20,148 nucleotides of DNA from positions 1 through 20,148 of the IMG/VR virus record IMGVR_UViG_3300006847_000108. One strand, written 5' to 3'. This document shows positions 7,222 through 14,526 of the stretch, one piece after another. Below the pieces are notes generated by a model, which saw nothing but the letters and a program-made list of their open reading frames with translations, was not told where the DNA came from and ran no database searches. This DNA is from a virus. Both the position numbers and the translations under genes were made by a program. The number at the start of each line of letters is the position of its first letter. Positions within the stretch are counted from its first letter, which is position 1.

Positions 7222-9561
7222 ATGGCCCTGGATCTGACACTTAAGATCACCGCCGACGCCAGCGAGGCGAAGCGTGCCTTGTCGGACGTGGAAGGCGGGA
7301 TCAAGAAAGTCGAGTCCGCCGCGAAAGCGACGGAGCGGCCGATCCAGAACACCGTCGGCGCCTTGGCGGCGCACCGCGGCGAAGTCGATCGCACCGTGGA
7401 CGCCGGCCGCCGGCTCGAAGAACAAACCCGCAAAGTCACGGGCACCGCCACCGTCTACACCCAAGCGCAGAAGGATCAGGCGCTGGCGATGTTCGGGTTG
7501 GGGGCCGCCCACAAGGAACTCCACAGCCGACTCGACATCCTCGACGGCAAAATCGCCGCGGCAACAACCACGTTCGGGATGAGCACTGCCGCGCTCAGTG
7601 CATGGGCCGCCGCGGCGGTCTTGGTGGCGGCTGGCATCGGGGCGATGGTGACCGGACTCGCTAACGCCACGAAGTTCTATTTCGAGACGAGCACGGCGAC
7701 GAAGGACTCCCGCGATGCGCTGATCGAACTCGGCAAAGCGTGGGACGCCTTCAAGTTCCTGATTGGCGGCGCCGTGCTGGGGGAGGACTTTTCGATCGTG
7801 CGGCCGATCCGCGCGCTGGAATGGGCGCTCGGGCAGGTGACGATCAAGATCGCCTCGATGATCGACCAGGCGCGGACGTTCATCGGCCTCCTTGCCCTCA
7901 TTCCCGGGCCGATGGGCGCGGCGGCGCGCGCGGGGCAATTCTTGGTGACGTCACCGGGCGGCGACGTCAACCTGCCGGGTGCGGGATCCTACGCCCCGAT
8001 CCCGTACGGGGGGGCGGCGATGGCTGGTCCGCTGGGGGCGCTCGGCGGGAACCTCTTTTTCCAGATGGGACCGAACGGCCCCGTCGCGGGCATGGCCCCG
8101 CCGGGCGGGTACGGCGGCGGGCGCACCGGGCGTGCCCCTGCGCCGTGGCAGGTGCCGTCCTATGGGCTCTTTGCCGGGATGTCGTCCATGCCCGGGCATC
8201 AGATCGATTGGGCGCGGCAGTACGGCTGGAGCATCCCCGGCATCGGGATGACGGACGGGATCAGCGGCGCGATCGGGACGCAGATGGCGATGCCCGGAAT
8301 GCCGGTCGGTCCCCAGCAGTCGTGGATGTCCAGCCTGATGGGGAATCAGTATGTCCGGGCCGGCGTCGGCATGATGGCCGGACCCGCGCTCGGCGCGATG
8401 CAGGGCAGCCAGAACAAGACCGTCAGCACGCTCGGGCGGATGGGTTCGTGGGCGCTGATGGGCGCGTCGATCGGGGGGCCGTGGGGGGCTGCCGCAGGAG
8501 CCGCGGCCGGACTCGTGGCTGGGCTGTTCACCACGTCTAAGGGGAAGAAAGAGGACCAGGAAGCGAACGTAGAGCTCGAGAAGATGCGCAAGCAACTCCT
8601 TGACACCCACGGGTCAATGGAACGGTTGCGCGCGCTCGGCAATCTCACTGGCGACGATCTCGCCTCGGCGTTCGGCCACCGCGGGAAGAAGGGACTCGAG
8701 GAGTTTCAGAAACAGGTCAGCGAGTTCGAGAAGCGCCAGGAGCGGCTGCAAAACGCGATCGAGAAGTACGGGTTCACGTGGGAGGAACTCGGGCCGAAGA
8801 TTCAGCAGCTCAAGTTGAACGACTTCGCCAAAGAGTTGACGGCGGATATGGAAGTCCTCCTCGCGGCTGGGGTGCCGGTCGAGAAGGTCTTCGAGCGCAT
8901 GGCTCCGGCCTTCTCGCAGATGGTGCAGATGTCGATGGCGGCCGGTATTGCGATTCCATCGCACATGCAGCCGATCCTGCAAAAACTGATCGACCTCGGC
9001 CTGCTCGTGGACAAGGACGGGCAGAAGATGACGGATCTGAGCCAGGTCAAGTTCAGCCCGGACATCACGAAAACGCTCGAGGACGGATTCCAACGGGTCG
9101 TCGATAAGCTGAACGATCTCCTGGTGGGCTTGGGCATTCTGCCGAAAGCGGCCGAGGATGCAGCGAACGGGATGCGGGACGCGTTCCGCGATTTCAGGTT
9201 CCCCGAACCGCCGGACTACGTGCCCGATCCGGACCCCGACAACCCGGATCGCGGACCCCGGCGACACGGCGGCGGGGAAGTGTCCGACGGGGTCAGCTAC
9301 GACGCGGGCGGCGAGGTGCGGATCCGCGCCCAATCGCGCGAATGGGTGATGCAGCGCGCGGCGGTGGCGAAGTACGGCCGGAACTTCATGCACGCCGTCA
9401 ACAGCGGCACGTACGCCGGCGGCGGGGGCACGGTCGTGCATGTTCACGCCGACGTCATCATGGCCGACGACCCGTCGAGCATGGCGCGGTTCTCGGAAGT
9501 GGTGGCCCGGGCAACGGAAGATGGCCTCCGCCGGCGAGGGGTTAGGCTGCCCTCGGTCTAG
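7222..9561 (+). CDS. Tail tape measure protein (779 aa)
   Basis: The longest tail gene, directly after the chaperone pair. Residues 1-110 are a charged helical coiled-coil region. Residues about 118-147 are a hydrophobic segment (ALSAWAAAAVLVAAGIGAMV). About 240-440 are Gly/Pro/Met-rich with a second Ala/Gly-rich hydrophobic stretch near 405-437, then helical charged regions to about 650. The C-terminus holds a Pro/Asp-rich linker (PDYVPDPDPDNPD) and a Gly-rich domain. Tape measure proteins set tail length and enter the cell envelope during DNA ejection. At roughly 0.15 nm per residue, 779 residues would give a tail of about 115 nm; this is a family rule of thumb. No peptidase or lysozyme motif was seen in it. 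Confidence 0.85.
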   Translation: MALDLTLKITADASEAKRALSDVEGGIKKVESAAKATERPIQNTVGALAAHRGEVDRTVDAGRRLEEQTRKVTGTATVYTQAQKDQALAMFGLGAAHKELHSRLDILDGKIAAATTTFGMSTAALSAWAAAAVLVAAGIGAMVTGLANATKFYFETSTATKDSRDALIELGKAWDAFKFLIGGAVLGEDFSIVRPIRALEWALGQVTIKIASMIDQARTFIGLLALIPGPMGAAARAGQFLVTSPGGDVNLPGAGSYAPIPYGGAAMAGPLGALGGNLFFQMGPNGPVAGMAPPGGYGGGRTGRAPAPWQVPSYGLFAGMSSMPGHQIDWARQYGWSIPGIGMTDGISGAIGTQMAMPGMPVGPQQSWMSSLMGNQYVRAGVGMMAGPALGAMQGSQNKTVSTLGRMGSWALMGASIGGPWGAAAGAAAGLVAGLFTTSKGKKEDQEANVELEKMRKQLLDTHGSMERLRALGNLTGDDLASAFGHRGKKGLEEFQKQVSEFEKRQERLQNAIEKYGFTWEELGPKIQQLKLNDFAKELTADMEVLLAAGVPVEKVFERMAPAFSQMVQMSMAAGIAIPSHMQPILQKLIDLGLLVDKDGQKMTDLSQVKFSPDITKTLEDGFQRVVDKLNDLLVGLGILPKAAEDAANGMRDAFRDFRFPEPPDYVPDPDPDNPDRGPRRHGGGEVSDGVSYDAGGEVRIRAQSREWVMQRAAVAKYGRNFMHAVNSGTYAGGGGTVVHVHADVIMADDPSSMARFSEVVARATEDGLRRRGVRLPSV

Positions 9562-9564
9562 ACG

Positions 9565-10923
9565 ATGCCCACTTATCCCCTCACCGGATCGGCGGCGGCG
9601 GAGATCGAAGCGCGCCTGAACATCATGCGGCTCGCGCAGACGCGCTTGGGCTACATGAATCCCACGCTCCGGCTGACGATCGCCGGAACCGAGCGGCAGA
9701 CCAAGATCGACAAATCCAGCGTCCGCGTTCAGAAGGACATCGAGGGGCCAGCATCAGCCACCCTGAAGACGAAAGCCAATCCGGGGTTCGTCCCCTCAGA
9801 GGGGCAGGAAATTAAGATTGCCATCGGCGCGATCACCAACCTGATCTTCGCAGGGCATATCACCCACGTTGAGCAGCAGCACGACGCGCGGGGCCAGGCG
9901 ATCTATTTCGCCCTCCGCTGCCAGGACTACACCTGGCTGCTTGATCGCCGCCAAGTGCTGCGGCACTACCAGTCCGACAACGTCGAGTCGATCATCGCGG
10001 ATCTCATCAGCTCGTTCAGTTCCGGGTTCACGACGACGCACGTCAATCAGGGATTGAAGTTCCTGGCGGGGGGGATGCCGTTCACGATGGAAGCGCCGAC
10101 CGCGTGTCTGCGGCGGCTCGCGCAGGAAGCGAGCGCGCACTACTACGTGGACACCGTCAAGGACATCCATTTCTTCGCCGCGGGGACGGATCGCGCGCCG
10201 CAACCGCACGATCTGTCTGCGTCGTTCTCGGACTTCGAGAACGTGACGTATGTGGTAGACCTCTCGCAGATCCGCACGCGGGTGTACGTCGAAGGCGCGG
10301 GGAACCAACTGTCCGCGCAGTACAACCTCAGCGGCACGATGCTCCTCAACGACGCCAGCATGTTCCCCAGCACGGAGGTGGACGTCCGGCTCGGCACCTA
10401 CGCGCCGGTGGCGGGACGCCGGTTCCGCTGGACGAAGGCGAGCGGCACATCGCTTGGCGTGTCAGGAATTGGCGATGAAGCGCACGCCGACTATGTCGCG
10501 CTGGCCCCGTTCCCGATCGGGACGGCGGTCAATATGTGGGTCGCCGCGGATGACACGACAGCCCAGACCGCGCTGGCAGCCCTCGAGGGGGGCGACGGCA
10601 TCCACGAGCACTACGTCCAGGACCGGCGCTTGTCCTATAGCGGGATGACCGAGCGCGCCCAAGGCGAGCTGGCTCGGTTCAAGAACCCGCTCGAGACGAT
10701 TCGCTACAAGACCCACGATCCAAACACCCGTCCCGGGGCGTTGGTGACCGTGAACCTGGCGGCCCCCGCGTCGATTACCGGGACATTCACGATCCAGTCC
10801 GTGACGATCTCCGACATTGAGAACGGAGCGGGGCGGCATCCCTGGTACGACGTCGTGGCGACGTCCTCCCGGCGCACCCTCTGGGACATTTACGGCCAGG
10901 TGCTGGCGACGAAGGCGGCCTGA
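9565..10923 (+). CDS. Baseplate hub / distal tail protein (452 aa)
   Basis: A 452-residue protein three bases after the tape measure gene. The segment LIFAGHITHVEQQ, then FALRCQDYTWLLDRRQVL near residues 110-132, followed by VESIIADLISSF and a YYVDTVKDIHFFAA strand near residues 193-206, follows the pattern of gp27-like hub domains of phage tails and tail-like machines. The C-terminal third has repeated beta strands (GALVTVNLAAPASITGTFTIQSVTI) typical of the last hub barrel. It would cap the tail tube tip and hold the fibre encoded next. Its stop shares one base with the next start codon. Confidence 0.68.
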   Translation: MPTYPLTGSAAAEIEARLNIMRLAQTRLGYMNPTLRLTIAGTERQTKIDKSSVRVQKDIEGPASATLKTKANPGFVPSEGQEIKIAIGAITNLIFAGHITHVEQQHDARGQAIYFALRCQDYTWLLDRRQVLRHYQSDNVESIIADLISSFSSGFTTTHVNQGLKFLAGGMPFTMEAPTACLRRLAQEASAHYYVDTVKDIHFFAAGTDRAPQPHDLSASFSDFENVTYVVDLSQIRTRVYVEGAGNQLSAQYNLSGTMLLNDASMFPSTEVDVRLGTYAPVAGRRFRWTKASGTSLGVSGIGDEAHADYVALAPFPIGTAVNMWVAADDTTAQTALAALEGGDGIHEHYVQDRRLSYSGMTERAQGELARFKNPLETIRYKTHDPNTRPGALVTVNLAAPASITGTFTIQSVTISDIENGAGRHPWYDVVATSSRRTLWDIYGQVLATKAA

Positions 10924-12011
10924 TGGCAGCGACCACGATTACCCGTGACGCGCTCACCGACTCGACGTCGCCCAGCACCGGCGACATCGTCAATGCCGCG
11001 TTCATCGGCTCCGTCTTCTACGACAACATCGATGCGCTCTTTGTTGCGTCGCTGACGATCGCGCGCTCGTCCTCCGGGGACATCGCGTTGACCGTCGAGA
11101 ACGCCAGCAACACGGCCGGATCGGACGCGCAGATCGTGGCCTCCGTGGCGGGATCGTCGGCTGGGGATCCATTTCTCTCCTTTCTGATCAGCGCCGGTGC
11201 GAACTGGTCGATGGGCGTGGACAACTCCGCCTCAGACTTCTTCAAGATTTCACAGGGCACCGTCCTCGGGAATAACGACTTCGTTATCACGACTGGTGGC
11301 ATGGTCCTGATCGCGGACGACGCAAACGCCAACATGTCGATCGGCCTGACGATCAATCAGGCCGCCAATGATGACGAGGTGCTGGCGTTCAAATCCTCTG
11401 ACGTCGCACACGGCGTGACGACACTGGCGGAGACCGACACCTTCGGGTGCATCCGCAAGACCACCGGAGCCAGTGGCGGCGTGGAGCTGCGCGGGTTCCT
11501 CGATACCGGGTTGAATCACAGCGCGGTGTTCGGCCGGGGCGTGACGGTGGACGCGGCCGACACGACCAAAACCATTGGCGGGTTTGGCGTCGTCCGTGTG
11601 GCGGCGGCGCTGGCGTCAGGCACCGGGGTGGCGGCGATCGGCGCGAATGGGAACCTGTTCTCCATCGACAACAACGGGACGACGCGGTTCATCTTCGACG
11701 CTGAAGGGGATTCGCATCAGGACGTTGGCACCGCCTGGACGAACTTTGACGACCACGACGACCTCGAACTGTTGGATGCGCTCTCGGCGGGGGTGAGCCG
11801 GGACGCGGATCCGCTGCGGCAGGCGTTCGGATCGCTCCTACTGAAGCATCGGCCGACGCTGGAAGCGGCCCGGATCGTGACGTTCAACGACGACGGGCAC
11901 CACTTCATCAACTGGAGCCGGGCGCACATGCTCACGATTGGGGCGGTGCGGCAACTTGGGGCTCGGCAGCACCTCTTAGAGCGCCGGCTGCTGGCGTTGG
12001 AGGCCTCGTAA
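10923..12011 (+). CDS. Tail fibre / tip-like protein (362 aa)
   Basis: ATG 10923 overlaps the hub gene stop by one base. The 362-residue product is low-complexity Ala/Ser/Thr/Gly-rich and beta-rich to about residue 260, including NLFSIDNNGTTRFIFDAEGD near 240, a repeated-strand pattern seen in phage fibres. About residues 265-362 turn into charged helices ending in HLLERRLLALEAS, a possible trimerising coiled coil. There is no signal peptide or enzyme motif. Position after the hub supports a receptor-binding or tip role; which host receptor is unknown. Confidence 0.65.
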   Translation: MAATTITRDALTDSTSPSTGDIVNAAFIGSVFYDNIDALFVASLTIARSSSGDIALTVENASNTAGSDAQIVASVAGSSAGDPFLSFLISAGANWSMGVDNSASDFFKISQGTVLGNNDFVITTGGMVLIADDANANMSIGLTINQAANDDEVLAFKSSDVAHGVTTLAETDTFGCIRKTTGASGGVELRGFLDTGLNHSAVFGRGVTVDAADTTKTIGGFGVVRVAAALASGTGVAAIGANGNLFSIDNNGTTRFIFDAEGDSHQDVGTAWTNFDDHDDLELLDALSAGVSRDADPLRQAFGSLLLKHRPTLEAARIVTFNDDGHHFINWSRAHMLTIGAVRQLGARQHLLERRLLALEAS

Positions 12012-12269
12012 ATGGCATCTGTCACTGGCACCGGCCCCTACACCGTGACCCTGACCGCCCGCGAACAGGCGGTCGCCGCCCGTGTGGCGTCTCGGAACAG
12101 CGTCACCGTCGCCAAGGCGTTGGAAACCCTCGTGGAGCGGAAGCTGAACGAGATCTTCACCCAGCACCAGCAACAAGAAGCGGCGGCCCGGCAGGACGCG
12201 TACGCCAACGCCACGGCGCAAACGAAGGCGTCGGTCGATACCGCGCTCAACTTCACGCCGGAGCCGTAA
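12012..12269 (+). CDS. Small hypothetical protein, helical (85 aa)
   Basis: The ATG follows the fibre gene stop with no gap. After a short beta-like N-terminus (TGTGPYTVTLTA) the protein is a helix rich in A, Q, E and R (AKALETLVERKLNEIFTQHQQQEAAARQ). No family recognised. Coupling to the fibre gene suggests a structural accessory or fibre-assembly function, which is inference. Confidence 0.62.
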   Translation: MASVTGTGPYTVTLTAREQAVAARVASRNSVTVAKALETLVERKLNEIFTQHQQQEAAARQDAYANATAQTKASVDTALNFTPEP

Positions 12270-12493
12270 TGGCCGAGACGATCCACCTCGAACCGGCGGA
12301 GTACTGGAAGCTGCTGAAGCTAGAGAGCGATTTGCGGTACGCGCAGGAGAAAGCGGCGCAGATCCTCGCGCCGGTGCAGCAGGCTCGCGCGGCGCACCTG
12401 AAGGCGCTGGCCGCGAAGTATCCGGCGATGACGCCTGACGGCAGCTATCGCGCGGAGGATGCGACCTGCACGCTGACAACCCAGACGGAGTAG
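12269..12493 (+). CDS. Small hypothetical protein, helical (74 aa)
   Basis: The ATG shares one base with the preceding TAA. The 74-residue product begins IHLEPAEYWKLLKLESDLRYAQEKA, a long amphipathic helix, and continues as helix to about residue 48, ending in a short Thr-rich tail. Helical-hairpin small proteins of this kind are frequent between fibre and lysis genes. No function can be given. Confidence 0.6.
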   Translation: MAETIHLEPAEYWKLLKLESDLRYAQEKAAQILAPVQQARAAHLKALAAKYPAMTPDGSYRAEDATCTLTTQTE

Positions 12494-12499
12494 GCAGAC

Positions 12500-12973
12500 G
12501 TGAGCGGCGAAACCGAAAAGAACGTCAGCGGGTGGACGATCGATACGTGGGTGGCACATACCGTGGCGCTCCGGGCCGCCGATGATCAGTTCAACGCCGA
12601 ACGCGACCGACGCTACACCGAAGTCAAGAACGCCGAAGAAAAGGCGCTGAAGATCAAGGAGCAGGCGGATCGGGATGCGCTGTCGCTGGCCCGTGAGATC
12701 CAGAGCTATAAGGATGAAAAAGCGAACGAGCTCCGGGAGCAGATCAGCAGCGAGCGCGGGGAGTACGCCTCGAAAGGCGATCTCGTGGCCGCCGTGGAAA
12801 AGATCGAAGCGCAACTGAAACCGATTAACGAGTACATCGCGTCGGATCGCGGGCGCGGCAGCGGCGTACTGGCGAGTTGGCAAGTGATGATCGCCGTTGT
12901 CGGCCTGTTCTTTACCTTGCTGGGCATCGCGTCGATTGGGGTGGGGGTGGTGCTGTACGTGACAAAACCGTGA
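12500..12973 (+). CDS. Coiled-coil protein with C-terminal membrane anchor (157 aa)
   Basis: GTG 12500 lies nine bases after GGAG at 12487-12490. Residues about 25-115 are a long charged helix (AERDRRYTEVKNAEEKALKIKEQADRDALSLAREI and on) with coiled-coil character, followed by a single membrane segment near residues 129-155 (VMIAVVGLFFTLLGIASIGVGVVLYV). The protein would be tail-anchored with the coiled coil in the cytoplasm, or the reverse. Position just before the holin and endolysin genes suggests a role in lysis timing or the envelope, but the family was not recognised. The frame stays open for 39 codons after its TGA (see findings). Confidence 0.68.
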   Translation: MSGETEKNVSGWTIDTWVAHTVALRAADDQFNAERDRRYTEVKNAEEKALKIKEQADRDALSLAREIQSYKDEKANELREQISSERGEYASKGDLVAAVEKIEAQLKPINEYIASDRGRGSGVLASWQVMIAVVGLFFTLLGIASIGVGVVLYVTKP

Positions 12974-13105
12974 AGGCAAGACGAGGCGGGGCGCCGCGCT
13001 GCAGGCACAGACACGACGCCCCTAACCGACACAGACAGACAACGTCTGCGCAGGCTGCTGGTTCTTATCGGCAGGGGGCGCGCGCGAATCTAGGGGGGAG
13101 ACACC

Positions 13106-13426
13106 GTGCCCAACGGCCGGCGAACGACCGATGCAACAGGACTGCGATTTCCGCTACAGCTCGTGATTTTCATCGCCAGCACCTGTGTGACCGTGGCTGT
13201 GACGATCTGGAGTAGCCAGGCAGGGATGCAGGCGAGGCTCGGCAACATCCAGACGCAGATGGAGTGGGCCGCAAAACTGCAGGCGGCTGAAAACAAGGCG
13301 CAGGAGGATCGTGCGACCGCCATTCGAGAAGCGGTGCAGGACATGAAGCGACGGCAAGAGCTCCAGCAGTACGAGATTCAGGGGCTCAAGGAAGCCATTC
13401 TGAAACAGGGGGCGCCACGGCGCTGA
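13106..13426 (+). CDS. Membrane protein with N-terminal anchor and coiled coil (106 aa; spanin-like topology)
   Basis: GTG 13106 follows GGGGGGAG at 13093-13100. A positively charged N-terminus (NGRRTTDATGLR) precedes one membrane segment near residues 15-36 (LQLVIFIASTCVTVAVTIW), then a long charged helix to the end. This N-in, C-out arrangement with an outer coiled coil is the topology of i-spanins (Rz), which fuse inner and outer membranes at the last step of lysis. No Rz sequence signature or embedded o-spanin lipoprotein ORF was found, so the role is inferred only from shape and position. Confidence 0.62.
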   Translation: MPNGRRTTDATGLRFPLQLVIFIASTCVTVAVTIWSSQAGMQARLGNIQTQMEWAAKLQAAENKAQEDRATAIREAVQDMKRRQELQQYEIQGLKEAILKQGAPRR

Positions 13427-13442
13427 TGAAAGGACGATGACC

Positions 13443-13658
13443 ATGAGCAACGGAACCGCGTGTTGCATCCTCGGCGTGTGCTGCCCTCCCGCTCGGCAGC
13501 GTGAAAAGATTTCCGAACTACTCGTCGCGGAGGGGCTGTCCAAGGACGATGCCGACAAGGCCGCGTCGTGGTTCGAGGGGCAAATCAGCGCGCTCGGCGA
13601 TCTGGCGAAGGCTGTCGCAGCGATGAAGAAGGCGCACCCGAACCCGCCCAAGGAGTAG
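13443..13658 (+). CDS. Small Cys-rich hypothetical protein with CC-x4-CC motif (71 aa)
   Basis: Two in-frame ATGs exist at 13437 and 13443. AAAGGA at 13429-13434 is only two bases from the first but eight from the second, so 13443 is chosen. The N-terminus MSNGTACCILGVCCPP holds two cysteine pairs four residues apart. It is followed by an acidic helix pair (REKISELLVAEGL, then ADKAASWFEGQ) and a Lys/Pro tail. I recall similar CC-x4-CCPP starts in other phage mini-proteins but cannot name a family. The cysteines could bind metal or form disulphides. Confidence 0.6.
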   Translation: MSNGTACCILGVCCPPARQREKISELLVAEGLSKDDADKAASWFEGQISALGDLAKAVAAMKKAHPNPPKE

Positions 13659-13662
13659 GCCC

Positions 13663-13851
13663 ATGATCACCATTTTCATTACGTTGCTCGTCATCGTCCT
13701 GCTGTTCTGGGCCGTGCGGACGCTGCTCGCGGCGTTTCACGCGCCGGAACCGATTCCGACGATCGTGTATGTCGTTGGCGTCGTGCTGATCGTGCTCTGG
13801 CTGTTGAAAGCCTTCGGCCTCTGGAGCGGCGGCCCCTCGCTCGGGCTATGA
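13663..13851 (+). CDS. Holin-like two-helix membrane protein (62 aa)
   Basis: ATG 13663 follows AAGGAG within the stop region of the gene upstream. The 62-residue product is almost entirely two hydrophobic helices, residues 2-26 (ITIFITLLVIVLLFWAV) and 32-54 (IPTIVYVVGVVLIVLWLL), joined by a short HAPEP loop. Size, class II-like topology and position directly upstream of the lysozyme-like gene (TGA, then ATG one base later) suggest the holin or pinholin. It also resembles small Thivi_2564-type membrane proteins of unknown function, so holin is a candidate call. Confidence 0.65.
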   Translation: MITIFITLLVIVLLFWAVRTLLAAFHAPEPIPTIVYVVGVVLIVLWLLKAFGLWSGGPSLGL

Positions 13852-13852
13852 C

Positions 13853-14335
13853 ATGACGCCGGCGCTCTTGATCGACATCGCGCTCGTGCCCGCGTTCCGG
13901 TTCCTGCCGCCTGAAATGGACAGCCTCGCCGCGCGCGCCTTCCTGCTCACTGTCGTGCAGCAGGAATCGCGCTTGCGGCACCGGCGGCAGATTCATGGAC
14001 CAGCGCGGTCGTACTTCCAGTTCGAGCGCGCCGGGGTGCGCGCGGTGTTGGGCCACCTCGCTTCGGCCGAGCACGCGCGGCGGGCGTGTGCGCTGTTGGA
14101 CGTGGAGCCGACGACCGACGCGGTGTACCTCGCTATCGAGCACCACGACGTGCTCGCGTGCATCTTCGCGCGGTTGCTGCTCTGGACGTTGCCGGGCAAG
14201 TTGCCGCAGGAGCACGAGCCGGATTTGGCGTGGTCGCAGTACCTATCGGCGTGGCGGCCCGGAAAGCCGCATCGTTCGACGTGGGACGGGTTCTTTATTG
14301 AGGCGTGGCGGATCGTCAAGGAGGCGGAGTTGTGA
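13853..14335 (+). CDS. Lysozyme-like endolysin candidate (160 aa)
   Basis: A 160-residue all-helical protein one base after the holin-like stop. VVQQESRLRHRRQIHGPARSYFQFERAG near residues 34-62 has the form of a lysozyme/transglycosylase active-site region, with Glu38 the likely catalytic acid and GPARSYFQFE a substrate-loop motif I have seen in uncharacterised phage lysozyme-like proteins. The C-terminal region ends with SQYLSAWRPGKPH and a Trp-rich helix. It has no signal peptide, so it would need the holin for export. The bond cut is unknown. The next gene starts within its last four bases. Confidence 0.62.
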   Translation: MTPALLIDIALVPAFRFLPPEMDSLAARAFLLTVVQQESRLRHRRQIHGPARSYFQFERAGVRAVLGHLASAEHARRACALLDVEPTTDAVYLAIEHHDVLACIFARLLLWTLPGKLPQEHEPDLAWSQYLSAWRPGKPHRSTWDGFFIEAWRIVKEAEL

Positions 14336-14526
14336 CCGGCTATCTCCATCGCGTCGATCGGTTTCATCGAGACATGCCGCATCCGCCGCCGCCACTTCCG
14401 CGCGATGCGTGGCACGGCCGCGAGTTCGTGGAAGCGGATGGCACACGCGATGAAGTGGTCTGGGATGGCACGTCGCCGTACCAGCCGAGCGAATGCGGGC
14501 GGGCGCTCGTGGTTCCGAAACCATGA
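14332..14526 (+). CDS. Small His/Pro-rich hypothetical protein (64 aa)
   Basis: GTG 14332 overlaps the endolysin stop (GTGA) and has an excellent ribosome binding site, AAGGAGG at 14318-14324, seven bases upstream; this start is preferred to an upstream ATG in the same frame. The 64-residue product is polar, with several histidines and a run of prolines near residues 17-22, then acidic and Trp-containing regions (REFVEADGTRDEVVWDG). No family recognised. Its stop overlaps the start of the secreted protein gene by four bases. Confidence 0.6.
   Translation: MTGYLHRVDRFHRDMPHPPPPLPRDAWHGREFVEADGTRDEVVWDGTSPYQPSECGRALVVPKP

Noticed and set aside
5712-7938. Minus-strand ORFs opposite tail tube, chaperones and tape measure (5712-6662, 6664-7938)
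   Set aside because: Shadow composition and conflict with the canonical tail gene order on the plus strand.
8614-9447. 277-codon minus-strand ORF opposite the tape measure gene
   Set aside because: No start signals; it mirrors the codon structure of the tape measure gene.
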